64,000 nt of DNA, taken from assembly GCA_003963005.1 (NCBI GenBank), contig RXJW01000048.1:32410-96409 (forward strand), written 5' to 3'. Position numbers and translations under genes: made by a program. The DNA is from Burkholderiales bacterium. GTDB lineage: Bacteria; Pseudomonadota; Gammaproteobacteria; Burkholderiales; Burkholderiaceae_C. The notes under the pieces were generated by a model. The model was not told the origin of the DNA. It was given only the letters and a program-made list of their open reading frames with translations, and made no database searches. This document shows, one piece after another, positions 25,252 through 37,195 of this stretch; positions within the stretch are counted from its first letter, which is position 1; each line of letters starts with the position of its first letter.

Positions 25252-26467
25252 GCTTGGCAGCGTACATGGCAGCGTCCGCAGCGCCGAGCAAGGACTGCGG
25301 GTCGGTTGCGTCATCAGGCACGAAAGCCAGGCCTACGGTGGCACCCACCGGCTGGACTTCGCCCTGGATGAGCAATGGTTCACGAACCGTGGCGATCAGC
25401 CGCGCGGCCAGTTGCTCGACGGCCTCGGGCTCCGCGACATCGGCCACCAGCAACGCGAACTCGTCACCGCCCAGTCGGAACAGGGTGTCACTGGCCCGCA
25501 GCACGCTGCTCATGCGGCTGCTCACTTCGCCGAGCACGGCATCACCGGCGCCATGGCCGAGGCGGTCGTTCACGGCCTTGAAGTTGTCGAGGTCGATGAA
25601 CAGGAGGGCCAGGCGTTGCCCGCTGGCGGGGCCGGCATGGTGCAGGTCGACGAACAGCCGCTCCAGCGTGAGCTCGAAAGCGAGCCGGTTGGGCAGGCCG
25701 GTGAGCGTGTCGCGGTGCGCCAGCTGGTGCAGGGCCTGGCCGCTCTGGCGCTCCTGCGCAAGCTGCTGGTTCATGTCCTCGTGCCAGACCTGGATGCGGC
25801 GCAGCATGCCGTTGAACCGCTCGGCCAGGCGACCGACCTCGTCCTGCTCGCGCACCGGGGCGCGCAGGCTGTAGTCCTGCGTGGTGGCCACGCGTTCGGC
25901 CAGGCGGGACAGCGCCAGCAAGGGCGCAAGCGCCCGGCGCTGCGTCCAGCGCAACAGCAGGCTGGCGCCCACCAGGGACGGCCCCAGCACCAGCAGCGCA
26001 CCAGCGCCCAGCCGCAGCAGCGTCGCATTCAGCGCTTCGAAGGATTCCGTCCAGGCCAGGCTGCCGATGCGCTCGCCCTGAAGCTGCACCGGCACGACGA
26101 GGCGCAGGCCTTGCCAGTCCACCTGCCGTGGCGCATCGACCCACGGGGCCGATGCCGCCGCCCCCGGCCAGTGGGCGAAGGTCTCGCCATTGGGCTCGCG
26201 CACGACCAGCGCCTGCAGGCCCTCGCGGCGGCTGAAGGCCACCAGCGCATCCCGCGTGGCCTCGCGGTCGTGGAAGGCCAGCGCCGGCGCCAGGTTCTCG
26301 GCCAGCAGTTGAGCCGACTGTTCGGCACTCTTGAGTTGGGCCTCGCGCAGGCTGTGGTGCACCCAGGCCGCCAGCGCCAGCGCACTGACGAGCAAGGCGG
26401 CCCCCATCACGGCCACGCTCAGGCGCGTGAGCCGCCGCACCAGCGAAGGTGCGCGCGTGGGCCGCAT
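25196..26467 (-). CDS. Membrane diguanylate cyclase, YfiN-like (CHASE8-HAMP-GGDEF)
   Basis: A c-di-GMP synthase of about 423 residues. Two membrane helices (about 15-36 and 150-172) bracket a small periplasmic sensor like the YfiN CHASE8 domain, followed by HAMP (about 175-230) and a GGDEF domain. The active-site GGDEF (333-337) is intact, and RASD five residues before it is a complete inhibitory I-site, so product feedback is expected. ATG 26467 begins 1 nt after the regulator gene; an upstream ATG (26500) in frame would overlap it. Predicted partners are the YfiR-like protein and receptor encoded next. Confidence 0.92.
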   Translation of the reverse strand: MRPTRAPSLVRRLTRLSVAVMGAALLVSALALAAWVHHSLREAQLKSAEQSAQLLAENLAPALAFHDREATRDALVAFSRREGLQALVVREPNGETFAHWPGAAASAPWVDAPRQVDWQGLRLVVPVQLQGERIGSLAWTESFEALNATLLRLGAGALLVLGPSLVGASLLLRWTQRRALAPLLALSRLAERVATTQDYSLRAPVREQDEVGRLAERFNGMLRRIQVWHEDMNQQLAQERQSGQALHQLAHRDTLTGLPNRLAFELTLERLFVDLHHAGPASGQRLALLFIDLDNFKAVNDRLGHGAGDAVLGEVSSRMSSVLRASDTLFRLGGDEFALLVADVAEPEAVEQLAARLIATVREPLLIQGEVQPVGATVGLAFVPDDATDPQSLLGAADAAMYAAKHAGKNTYRRAVRAHSVGA

Positions 26468-26468
26468 C

Positions 26469-27116
26469 TCAGCTGGCGACGAGTCCATTGCGGATGGCAT
26501 ACACCGTCAGTTCGGAGTTGTTGCTCAACCCCAGTTTCTCAAGGACTCGCGCCCGGTACACGCTCACGGTCTTGGGGCTGAGCATCAGCTCCTCGGCAAT
26601 GTCGGACAGGCGCTTGCCCGACGCGATCATCACCAGCGTCTGCAGCTCGCGATCCGACAGCTTGTGGTGTGCCTGCTCGGTCACCGGCGCAGTCAGGCTC
26701 TCGACGAGCATCTGCGCGATCTCGGGCGTGACGTACTTGCGGCCCTGGGCGACCGTGCGCACCGCCTGCACGAGGGTCGCCGGGTCGCCGCCCTTGTTCA
26801 CGTAGCCGTAGGCCCCGGCCCGCAGTGCACGGATGGCGTACTGGTCCTCGGGGTACATCGACACGATCAGCGTGCGCACCGGGTTGCCCTCTTCCTTGAG
26901 CACATGCAGCACGTCCAGCCCCGAGCGGCCCGGCATGTTGATGTCCAGCACCAGCACGTCGCAGGGGTTGTCGCGCCCGAGGGTGTGCAGCAGGCCGCGC
27001 AGCTCGGTGTAGTCACCGGCCTCGCCCACGACCTCGATGTCCTGGGCATCGGCCAGCGTATCGCGGATGCCGCGCCGGATGAGCCCGTGGTCGTCACACA
27101 GAATGACCCGGATCAC
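26469..27116 (-). CDS. NarL/FixJ-family response regulator
   Basis: A 215-residue regulator with a receiver domain (phospho-acceptor Asp58 in LVLDINMPG, Lys in NKGGDP) and a C-terminal LuxR-type helix-turn-helix (about 150-210; LSDRELQTLVMIASGKRLSDIA). The GTG start overlaps the stop of the upstream kinase gene (GTGA). The kinase is its evident partner. Target genes may include its own operon, which encodes a diguanylate cyclase, a TonB receptor and a YfiR-like protein. Confidence 0.93.
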   Translation of the reverse strand: MIRVILCDDHGLIRRGIRDTLADAQDIEVVGEAGDYTELRGLLHTLGRDNPCDVLVLDINMPGRSGLDVLHVLKEEGNPVRTLIVSMYPEDQYAIRALRAGAYGYVNKGGDPATLVQAVRTVAQGRKYVTPEIAQMLVESLTAPVTEQAHHKLSDRELQTLVMIASGKRLSDIAEELMLSPKTVSVYRARVLEKLGLSNNSELTVYAIRNGLVAS

Positions 27117-28270
27117 ACGCGCCCCCAGATGGACGTGCCGTCGTCCTTGCCGAAGTCGGTGCTGTCGTCCAGCGCGTCGATGGCATCCTGCGCCAGCGGC
27201 ACCGTCAGGATCAGGCTGGTACCGCCACCGGGCGGGCTGGCGAGGTCGACCCAGCCGCCGACCGTTGCCGCACGCTCGTGCAGGCCCCGGATGCCGAAGG
27301 AGCGTTCCTTGGCCAGGTCACCCGGGCCCATGCCGCGGCCGTTGTCCCGGATTTCGAGCGTCAGCACGCCGGAATCCAGGCTCAGCTCGACGTCCACGCG
27401 CGTCGCCAGCGCGTGCTTGGAGACGTTGGTCAGCGCCTCCTGGGCCGTGCGGTAGGCCACGAGCGGCACGCCGGGCGGCAGGGCCAGGCGCTCGTCACCC
27501 AGGCGCAAGGCGGCCTCGATGCCGGTGCGGCGCTCGAAGCGGGCCGTCATCCACTGCAGCGCGGCCACGAGCCCCTGCTCCAGGATCGCCGGACGCAGGT
27601 TGTGCATGATGCGCTGGCTGGCGTCGATCGCGGCATTGACGGTCTCGAGCGCGGCCGCCACACGCTGCCGCACCTCCGGCTCCCGGGCATGGCGATCGAT
27701 CCAGGCGAGGTCGAACTTGATGGCGGTCAGCGACCCGCCGACGTCGTCGTGGATTTCCCGGGCGATGGCGGCCCGCTCCAGCTCCACGCTCGTCTGCAGG
27801 TGACCGGCCAGTTCATGCAGGCGCTGCTTGGACTTGACGAGTTCCTGGTCGGCCGCCTGCCGGGCGCGTTCGTTCTCCGCGGCGTCGATGGCGTGGACGA
27901 GTGCCGGCGCGAGGCGGTTCAGGTTGTTCTTGAGCAGGTAGTCCGACGCGCCGTTGCGCATCGCCGCCACCGCCGTGTCTTCGCCGATCTCGCCGGACAC
28001 CAGGACGAACGGCACCGTGATCTGGCGCGCCTTGAGGGCATCCAGCACTTCCAGGCCCGAGAAGCCGGGCAGGTTGAAGTCCGAGATGATCGCGTCCCAG
28101 GGGTGTGTCAGTGCAGTGAGCACGGCCGGCAGCGAGTCCAGCCGTTCCATGTCGACCTGGAGGCCGGATCGGGCGAGCTGGGCGGCAATGAGCTGATGGT
28201 CGAGCTCGGAATCCTCGACATGCAGCACGCGCAGAACCCGGGGGGTCTGCTCCAGACCGGAAATCGTCAT
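27113..28270 (-). CDS. Receiver-histidine kinase hybrid (REC-HisKA_3-HATPase)
   Basis: A 385-residue soluble kinase with an N-terminal receiver domain (Asp64 in ISDFNLPG) instead of a periplasmic sensor, a coiled linker (about 135-165), a HisKA_3 dimerisation domain with His174 in AREIHDDVGG, and a C-terminal ATPase domain with the RDNGRGMGP box. It is therefore a NarX/UhpB-type kinase controlled by an upstream phosphodonor through its receiver. ATG 28270 removes a low-complexity upstream extension. It is first in the five-gene minus-strand operon and is divergent from the chemotaxis operon. Confidence 0.92.
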   Translation of the reverse strand: MTISGLEQTPRVLRVLHVEDSELDHQLIAAQLARSGLQVDMERLDSLPAVLTALTHPWDAIISDFNLPGFSGLEVLDALKARQITVPFVLVSGEIGEDTAVAAMRNGASDYLLKNNLNRLAPALVHAIDAAENERARQAADQELVKSKQRLHELAGHLQTSVELERAAIAREIHDDVGGSLTAIKFDLAWIDRHAREPEVRQRVAAALETVNAAIDASQRIMHNLRPAILEQGLVAALQWMTARFERRTGIEAALRLGDERLALPPGVPLVAYRTAQEALTNVSKHALATRVDVELSLDSGVLTLEIRDNGRGMGPGDLAKERSFGIRGLHERAATVGGWVDLASPPGGGTSLILTVPLAQDAIDALDDSTDFGKDDGTSIWGRV

Positions 28271-28479
28271 GGGAGCGCAGTATGCCGCGCCCCGGAGCCC
28301 CCCGCCGGCGCCACCCCCGCGCCACACTCAACGGGGTTCAGACCGGTAATACGGCTCGTTCTTCCGACATCGTCAAGTCGACACCTGCCGAAAAAGGGGT
28401 GAACATGCCATGATGCATTCGCCCTGAGGGAAACCACAGGGCATTGGGACAAGAAGCAGCATCCCCTCGCGGAGTCACG
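28271..28479. other. Divergent intergenic region: kinase operon / chemotaxis operon
   Basis: A 209-bp region that must drive the minus-strand signalling operon and the plus-strand che operon. TCAAGTCG (28373-28380) and GCCGAAAA (28387-28394) resemble FliA boxes but are separated by only 6 nt, five too few for a functional promoter. A GGAG ribosome binding site for the first che gene is at 28471. Confidence 0.5.
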
Positions 28480-28947
28480 ATGCAGACAGAAACTTCCACT
28501 GCCGCAGAACTTGACGGAGCCGTGGCCGCCATGCCGCTGCTGGCGGCCGCGGAACTGCAGGATCACCTGATGACGGTGACGAACGATCTCGAGCGCCTGC
28601 AGCGCCTGCTGGACGATGCCGGTGAGGCCTTGTCCACCCATTTCTACAGCGCGTCCAACCAGACGATGGCTCTGCTGAGCAATAGCGACGGCAGCGCGGC
28701 CTCCGACGGGCTCAAGCAGATCATGCAGGACATCGCCGGTGCCATCACCGCCCTGCAGTTCCAGGACATGGCCACCCAGCTCATCGCCCACACGAGCCAG
28801 CGGCTGCGCAACTGCGCCGACCAGCTCGCCCGCGACACCTTCGGCATGGACGACGAGGACGGCGTGGCCGTCGTCGAGATCGCCCCGCTGCGCCCCAACC
28901 CGGTCACGCAAGACGAGATGGACGCCGGTTCCATCGAACTCTTCTGA
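28480..28947 (+). CDS. Short CheZ-like protein (putative CheY-P phosphatase)
   Basis: A 155-residue acidic, helical, soluble protein directly before cheY. Three features fit CheZ: a long helical hairpin (about 25-118); the motif FQDMATQ, in which Asp96 and Gln100 have the D-x-x-x-Q spacing of the CheZ catalytic pair (DLTGQ in Escherichia coli); and an acidic C-terminal tail ending QDEMDAGSIELF, like the CheY-binding tail of CheZ that ends in Leu/Phe. It is about 60 residues shorter than enteric CheZ. ATG 28480 has a GGAG site. Function is inferred; another reading is an uncharacterised chemotaxis helper. Confidence 0.7.
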   Translation: MQTETSTAAELDGAVAAMPLLAAAELQDHLMTVTNDLERLQRLLDDAGEALSTHFYSASNQTMALLSNSDGSAASDGLKQIMQDIAGAITALQFQDMATQLIAHTSQRLRNCADQLARDTFGMDDEDGVAVVEIAPLRPNPVTQDEMDAGSIELF

Positions 28948-29001
28948 TCAACCTGTTCACTTCGGCCCCCCAGGCAACACGTCCTCTCGGAGAAAACACA
29001 A

Positions 29002-29364
29002 ATGCACTCAATCCTCGCTGTCGACGACTCGGCCTCGATGCGCCAGATGGTGGCATTCACGCTCAAGAACGCCGGCTTCAACGTGGTGGAAGCGGTGGAC
29101 GGGCAGGATGCCTGGGAGAAATCCGGCCAGCGCGACTTCGACCTCGTGCTGACCGACCAGAACATGCCCCGCATGGACGGCATCAGCCTGACCAAGAAGC
29201 TGCGCGAGAACCCCAAGTTCAAGACCACGCCCATCCTGATCCTGACCACCGAGTCCAGCGACGCGATGAAGCAGGCAGGCCGTGCAGCAGGCGCGACCGG
29301 CTGGCTGGTGAAGCCCTTCGACCCGGCCAAGCTGATCGAGGTGATCGGCAAGGTCATTCGCTGA
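29002..29364 (+). CDS. cheY: Chemotaxis response regulator CheY
   Basis: A 120-residue single receiver domain. The acidic pocket DDS (residues 8-10), phospho-acceptor Asp52 in LVLTDQNMPRMDG, Thr in ILTTESS and Lys in VKPFDP are all present. CheY-P leaves the CheA complex and binds FliM to change flagellar rotation. It follows the CheZ-like gene after 54 nt and precedes cheA after 27 nt. The FliM encoded here has the matching N-terminal CheY-binding motif. Confidence 0.95.
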   Translation: MHSILAVDDSASMRQMVAFTLKNAGFNVVEAVDGQDAWEKSGQRDFDLVLTDQNMPRMDGISLTKKLRENPKFKTTPILILTTESSDAMKQAGRAAGATGWLVKPFDPAKLIEVIGKVIR

Positions 29365-29391
29365 AGACGGTTCCGGCACAGGAGCACCGCC

Positions 29392-31542
29392 ATGGGTGAC
29401 ATGACCACCGAAGGCGCCAGCATCAGCGCTGGCATCGACCTCAGCCAGTTCTACCAGGTCTTCTTCGAGGAAGCCGGCGAGAACCTCGACAACATGGAGC
29501 AGCTGCTGCTGAACCTGAATGTCGACGAGGCCGACGACGAGGAACTGAACGCCATCTTCCGCTGCGCGCACTCCATCAAGGGCGGTGCGGCGACCTTCGG
29601 CTTCAGCGACGTTGCCGAGCTGACCCACCAGATGGAGACGCTGCTGGACAAGCTGCGCCGCCACGAACTGCAGCCGACCGCGCCGATGGTCGACGTGCTG
29701 CTGCAGTCGGGCGATGCGCTGCGCGCCCAGCTCGGCCGCCACCAGGGGTCCGGCGCGGACCCGGTCGACACGACCGAGCTGCTGTTCAACATCAAGAGTT
29801 TCGTCGAGGGCGGCAGCGCCCCGGTCGCCGCCCCTGCGGCAGCGGCACCCGCCGCCGCACCGGCCCCCAAGGCAGCCCCCGCCCCGGCGCCGGCTGCGGC
29901 CGCACCCGCCGGCCCCGGCACCCGGCTGCTGGAACTCCAGGTCGGCCCGCTGACCGACCCAAGCGTGGCCGACAACCTCGTCGAGCTGTTCAAGGAAATC
30001 ACTGACCTCGGCACCATCGAACCGCTGGACGCCGGCCAGAGCTCCGACGGCATGCGCCGCTTCAAGGTGCTGACCAGCTCGACCGACAACGACCTGCTGG
30101 ACCTGTTCACCTTCCACGTCGCCCGCGAGCAGGTCAAGCTGACGCCGCTCGGCCCGGGCTTCGGTTTCTATGACGGCGCGCCCGGTGCGCCTCCGGCCGA
30201 AGCGCCGTCGAGCGACCCGGGCTATGGCTTCTTCGACGATGCCCCCGGCGTGCCGGAAGGCACGGCCGCGTCCCCCGCACCGGCACCCGCCGCCGAGCCC
30301 AAGCCGGCCGCAGCCATCGTGCCGGCCCGCCCGGCCACGCCCGCCAAGACCGAGGTCAAGCCCGCCGGCGGTGGTCTGGACCAGACCACGCTGCGCGTGT
30401 CGATCGAAAAGGTCGACCAACTGATCAACCTCGTCGGCGAACTGGTCATCACGCAGGCCATGCTGGCCCAAAACAGTCGCGAGCTTGACCCGGCGCTCTA
30501 CCAGCAGCTGACCTCGGGCCTGGCGGACCTGGAGCGCAACACGCGCGACCTGCAAGAGTCCGTCATGTCGATCCGGATGATTCCGATGTCGACCGTGTTC
30601 AACCGCTTCCCGCGCATGCTGCGCGACCTGGCCGCCAAGCTCGGCAAGAAGGTCGAGCTGGTCACGCAGGGTGAAGCCACCGAGCTGGACAAGAGCCTGG
30701 TCGAGAAGATCACCGACCCGCTGACTCACCTGGTGCGCAACAGCTGCGACCACGGCATCGAGATGCCGGCGGACCGCATCGCCAAGGGCAAGCCGGAACA
30801 AGGCACGATCACGCTGGTCGCCTCCCACCAGGGCGGCAGCATCGTCATCGAGGTGCGCGACGACGGCCGGGGCCTGAACCGCGAGAAACTGATCAAGAAG
30901 GCCCGCGAGAAGGGCATCGACGCCCCGGACACCATGACCGACGCCGAGTGCTGGAATCTGATCTTCGCCCCCGGCTTCTCCACCGCCGAGCAGGTGACCG
31001 ACGTGTCCGGCCGCGGCGTGGGCATGGACGTGGTCAAGAAGAACATCACGTCGCTCGGCGGCACGGTCGAGATCGACTCCGCCGAAGGCTACGGCATGAA
31101 GGTGTCGGTGCGCCTGCCGCTCACACTCGCCATCATGGACGGCATGAGCGTGGGCGTGGGCGACGAGTGCTACATCCTGCCGCTGTCCAGCGTGGTCGAG
31201 TCCTTCCAGGTGCAGTCCGACACGATCAAGACGGTGGCCGGTTCCGGCCGCGTGGTCGAGGTGCGCGACGAGTACATGCCGGTCATCGAGCTGGAGAAGG
31301 TCTTCGACGTGCCGCGCTTCGACTTCGAGCACGTCAGCTCGATCATGGTCGTCGTGGAAGCCGAAGGCGGCCGCGTGGCACTGCTGGTAGACGAACTCCT
31401 CGGCCAGCAACAGGTCGTCGTGAAGAACCTCGAGGCCAACTACCGCAAGGTGAACGATGTGTCGGGCGCCACCATCATGGGTGACGGCCGCGTGGCACTG
31501 ATCCTGGACGTCGGCAGCCTCGTGCGCCGCTCGCGCCACTAA
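29392..31542 (+). CDS. cheA: Chemotaxis histidine kinase CheA
   Basis: A 716-residue kinase with P1 HPt domain (phospho-His60 in CAHSIKGGAA), an Ala/Pro linker (about 142-178), a second regulatory region, another Ala/Pro linker, P3 dimerisation helices (RVSIEKVDQLINLVGELVI), P4 ATPase (NSCDHGIE, DDGRGL, GRGVGMDVV boxes) and P5 CheW-like domain at the C-terminus. It phosphorylates CheY under receptor control. AGGAG upstream supports ATG 29392; ATG 29401 is an alternative. cheW follows after 26 nt. Confidence 0.97.
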   Translation: MGDMTTEGASISAGIDLSQFYQVFFEEAGENLDNMEQLLLNLNVDEADDEELNAIFRCAHSIKGGAATFGFSDVAELTHQMETLLDKLRRHELQPTAPMVDVLLQSGDALRAQLGRHQGSGADPVDTTELLFNIKSFVEGGSAPVAAPAAAAPAAAPAPKAAPAPAPAAAAPAGPGTRLLELQVGPLTDPSVADNLVELFKEITDLGTIEPLDAGQSSDGMRRFKVLTSSTDNDLLDLFTFHVAREQVKLTPLGPGFGFYDGAPGAPPAEAPSSDPGYGFFDDAPGVPEGTAASPAPAPAAEPKPAAAIVPARPATPAKTEVKPAGGGLDQTTLRVSIEKVDQLINLVGELVITQAMLAQNSRELDPALYQQLTSGLADLERNTRDLQESVMSIRMIPMSTVFNRFPRMLRDLAAKLGKKVELVTQGEATELDKSLVEKITDPLTHLVRNSCDHGIEMPADRIAKGKPEQGTITLVASHQGGSIVIEVRDDGRGLNREKLIKKAREKGIDAPDTMTDAECWNLIFAPGFSTAEQVTDVSGRGVGMDVVKKNITSLGGTVEIDSAEGYGMKVSVRLPLTLAIMDGMSVGVGDECYILPLSSVVESFQVQSDTIKTVAGSGRVVEVRDEYMPVIELEKVFDVPRFDFEHVSSIMVVVEAEGGRVALLVDELLGQQQVVVKNLEANYRKVNDVSGATIMGDGRVALILDVGSLVRRSRH

Positions 31543-31568
31543 CCGAATCACTCTGAGGAGAGGACTGC

Positions 31569-32093
31569 ATGGAAGCCAGCAACGTACCCGCCCTGCGCCA
31601 GCAAGGCGCCGTCACGGCCAAGTCCCACGGCCCGGCCAGCGGCGAATACCTCACCTTCCGGCTCGGTTCCGAGGAATACGGCATCGACATCCTGAAAGTG
31701 CAGGAGATCCGCTCCTACGAGCAGCCCACCCGCATCGCCAACGCGCCGGACTTCATCAAGGGCGTGGTCAACCTGCGGGGCGTCATCGTCCCGATCGTCG
31801 ACCTGCGCCTGAAGCTGAACTGCCCGAGCGCGGAGTACAACAGCTTCACCGTCGTCATCGTGCTGAACGTGAAGAATCGCGTCGTCGGTGCTGTCGTCGA
31901 CTCGGTGTCCGACGTGCTCGAACTCAGCCGCGAAGCCATCAAGCCCGCGCCGGAACTGAGCTCGGCCTCGGTGGACACCAGCTTCATCACCGGCATCGGC
32001 TCGGTCGGCGAGCGCATGCTGATCCTGATGGACATCGAAGGCCTGATGAGCAGCGCCGAGATGGGCCTGATGGACGCCGCCATCGCGGCCTGA
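31569..32093 (+). CDS. cheW: Chemotaxis adaptor CheW (1)
   Basis: A 174-residue CheW that bridges receptors and CheA in the polar arrays. The two-subdomain beta fold is evident, with [35 protein letters not shown] and [11 protein letters not shown]. It is in the che operon between cheA and the receptor gene. A second, very similar CheW gene lies at 55671-56171; the paralogues differ mainly in the N-terminal 25 residues and in the C-terminal tail. Confidence 0.96.
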   Translation: MEASNVPALRQQGAVTAKSHGPASGEYLTFRLGSEEYGIDILKVQEIRSYEQPTRIANAPDFIKGVVNLRGVIVPIVDLRLKLNCPSAEYNSFTVVIVLNVKNRVVGAVVDSVSDVLELSREAIKPAPELSSASVDTSFITGIGSVGERMLILMDIEGLMSSAEMGLMDAAIAA

Positions 32094-32228
32094 TCACGGC
32101 CACGGAGACATGACGGCTCCGTGCCGCGGCACCGCCCGCGGCGCGAGAGCCCCTGACGCCGCCGAGCCCCACGCCAAGATGGGCGCGGTGCGGTTGCTGC
32201 TTGCCCAATGCCAACTCTGGAGGCGTGC

Positions 32229-34373
32229 ATGAGTCAACCCGTCAACTCCCTTGCCCGGCAGGTGTCGATCGGCGGCGCCGTCGCGGTTGCCGTCGTGCTG
32301 CTGGTGGTCAGCCTCGTGGTGGGGGCGCTGCTCAAGCGATCGTCCAACCAGCAGGTGCAGACCTGGGTTGGCGACAAGGCCGCGTCCCTGGTGGATGCCA
32401 TGCAGGCCATGGACGAAGTGGCCGCCAAGCAGACCCAGCGCAGCTTCGGCTCCTTCCGCCAGGAGTTCGGCCCGAGCTTCACGCTGGATGAGGCCACCGG
32501 CGAGTTGCGGGACTGGGGCCCCAAGCTGAACGGCAATTTCACCCAGGTCGACAAGTTCGCGGCCGTGAACGGGGGCGTGGCGACGGTGTTCGCCGCCAAG
32601 GGTACGGACTTCGAGCGCATCACGACCTCGGTGAAGAACGAGAAGGGCGAGCGCGCGATCGGCACGCTGCTGGACCGCAGCAGCAACGCCTACGCGGCCA
32701 TCACGGCCGGCAAGTCCTACACCGGCCGCGCGACCTTGTTCGGCCGGGCCTACATGACGCACTACGAGCCGATCAAGAACGATGCCGGCAAGGTGGTCGG
32801 CATCCTGTTCGTCGGCTACGACCTGGACGCTTTCGAAGCCGCCATGGACCGGATGGCGGCCGGTGCCAAGTTCTTCGAACACGGCGGCACCTTCATCGTC
32901 AACCTCACCAAGGACCCGGCGAAAGCCACGCTGGCGGCCCACCCGACCGCCAAGGGCAAGCTGCTGTCCAGCGTCGCACCCGGCTTCGAGAAACTGCTGG
33001 CGGAGCAGAAGGAGTCGGCGGTCGTGCTCGACGACATGCCCGACGTGCTCGGCAATGGCCAGACCGACAACTTCGGCATCGCGCGCAAGAGCGAGAAGAC
33101 CGGCTACTGGGTCGTCGCGCAGGTCTCCCGCAGCGAAGCGCAGGCCGCCGGCCGCAGCACGCTGTGGTTCTTCTGGGGGGCCTTGGCCCTGACGACGGCC
33201 GGCCTGGGCTTTGGCCTCAGCTGGATGATGCGCCGCTGGGTGGCGCAGCCGCTGGCTGCCCTGCAGCGGGCGGTCGGCGCCATCGCCGAGGGCGACTTGA
33301 GTCAGTCGGTCAGCAGCAACCGCAACGACGAGATCGGCTCGCTGATCCAGGACACCGAGCGCATGCGCGAACGCCTGGCGAGCACCATCGGCACGGTGCG
33401 CCATTCGGTCGACAGCATCGGCACGGCCAGCGCCGAGATCGCCACCGGCAACTCCGACCTGAGCCAGCGCACCGAGCAGACGGCCAGCAACCTGCAGAAC
33501 GCCGCATCGTCGATGAGCGAATTGACCGGTACGGTGCGCCAGACGGCCGAGGCCGCGCGGACCGCCAACCAGCTGGTGCAGTCGGCCGTGTCCGCGGCGA
33601 CGCGGGGCGGCGAGGTCGTGGGCCAGGTTGTGACGACGATGGACGACATCAACACGGCGAGCAAGAAGATCGCCGACATCATCGGCACGATCGACGGCAT
33701 CGCCTTCCAGACCAACATCCTGGCGCTGAATGCAGCGGTGGAAGCCGCCCGCGCCGGCGAGCAGGGGCGGGGCTTTGCCGTCGTGGCGGGTGAGGTCCGG
33801 TCACTGGCCGGCCGCAGCGCGGAGGCGGCCAAGGAGATCAAGAGCCTGATCGGCAACAGCGTCGAGCGGGTGGAGAACGGCACGCGCCTCGTGCAGACCG
33901 CGGGCACGACGATGGGTGAGATCGTCTCCAGCGTGCAGCGCGTGCAGGACATCATCGGCGAGATCGCGTCGGCCGCCACGGAGCAGAGCGAGGGCATCAA
34001 CACGGTCAACACCTCGGTGGTGCAGCTGGACCAGATGACGCAGCAGAACGCCGCGCTCGTCGAGGAATCCGCTGCGGCGGCCGAAAGCCTGAAGGAGCAG
34101 GCTCAGCGCCTGGTCGAAGCCGTGGCCGTGTTCCGCGTGTCGGCACGCGATGCTGCCCCGGCCTTGAAGTCGGCAGCCGCCGCACCCAAGGCCGCCGTGC
34201 TGCCGAGCCCTGCCCCCAAGGCAACGTCGCCAGCCCGGGCCAGCGCAGCGGCCCCCACGCCACGCGCAGCCACCCCGAAGGCAACGCCGGCCCCGGTGGC
34301 CGCACCAGCCCCCACGCCGGCGCCCCGCCCTGCCCCCGCAACGACCGAGGAAGGTGACTGGGAAACCTTCTGA
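32229..34373 (+). CDS. Methyl-accepting chemotaxis protein with Cache sensor
   Basis: A 714-residue transmembrane chemoreceptor. Helix 1 (about 13-35) leads into a periplasmic single-Cache-type domain (about 40-305) with [20 protein letters not shown]; helix 2 (about 310-332) leads to HAMP and the signalling coiled coil, whose hairpin tip contains [20 protein letters not shown]. After an Ala/Pro-rich flexible linker the protein ends in DWETF, the CheR/CheB docking pentapeptide. ATG 32229 is used (upstream ATG 32208 is unlikely). The ligand is unknown. No cheR or cheB is in the window although the tether implies both exist. Confidence 0.95.
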   Translation: MSQPVNSLARQVSIGGAVAVAVVLLVVSLVVGALLKRSSNQQVQTWVGDKAASLVDAMQAMDEVAAKQTQRSFGSFRQEFGPSFTLDEATGELRDWGPKLNGNFTQVDKFAAVNGGVATVFAAKGTDFERITTSVKNEKGERAIGTLLDRSSNAYAAITAGKSYTGRATLFGRAYMTHYEPIKNDAGKVVGILFVGYDLDAFEAAMDRMAAGAKFFEHGGTFIVNLTKDPAKATLAAHPTAKGKLLSSVAPGFEKLLAEQKESAVVLDDMPDVLGNGQTDNFGIARKSEKTGYWVVAQVSRSEAQAAGRSTLWFFWGALALTTAGLGFGLSWMMRRWVAQPLAALQRAVGAIAEGDLSQSVSSNRNDEIGSLIQDTERMRERLASTIGTVRHSVDSIGTASAEIATGNSDLSQRTEQTASNLQNAASSMSELTGTVRQTAEAARTANQLVQSAVSAATRGGEVVGQVVTTMDDINTASKKIADIIGTIDGIAFQTNILALNAAVEAARAGEQGRGFAVVAGEVRSLAGRSAEAAKEIKSLIGNSVERVENGTRLVQTAGTTMGEIVSSVQRVQDIIGEIASAATEQSEGINTVNTSVVQLDQMTQQNAALVEESAAAAESLKEQAQRLVEAVAVFRVSARDAAPALKSAAAAPKAAVLPSPAPKATSPARASAAAPTPRAATPKATPAPVAAPAPTPAPRPAPATTEEGDWETF

Positions 34374-34400
34374 GGCCGCACCCCGGCAGCCGCTGAAACG

Positions 34401-34427
34401 ACAAGGCCCGCACTGCGCGGGCCTTGT
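34401..34427. terminator. Bidirectional terminator between the che operon and alaS
   Basis: Perfect 11-bp stem ACAAGGCCCGC (34401-34411) / GCGGGCCTTGT (34417-34427), loop ACTGC, followed by GCTTT. It lies between the convergent receptor and alaS genes and can serve both strands. Confidence 0.8.
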
Positions 34428-34464
34428 GCTTTGGGGGGCGCCGGCAAGCGCCCTGGCGCCGTCG

Positions 34465-37089
<2,625 letters not shown>

Positions 37090-37129
37090 CCCAAGGCTTC
37101 CCGGAAAAGGTCAGTGACAAAGAGGGGCG

Positions 37130-37135
37130 ATTGTA
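37130..37135 (-). promoter_or_regulatory. Candidate -10 box of alaS
   Basis: On the minus strand 37135-37130 reads TACAAT, a 5/6 match to the sigma-70 -10 box, about 40 nt before the alaS ATG. No convincing -35 was found at the normal distance. Confidence 0.35.
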
Positions 37136-37195
37136 GAGAGGGGGCTTCACCTCCCGCGGGTAGAGTGAGCAGGGAGTCGACTGGAGAAGCCCCGA

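Noticed and set aside
28373..28394. FliA promoter for the chemotaxis operon (TCAAGTCG ... GCCGAAAA)
   Set aside because: The boxes are only 6 nt apart, five less than the sigma-28 spacing, so they cannot work together as a standard promoter.
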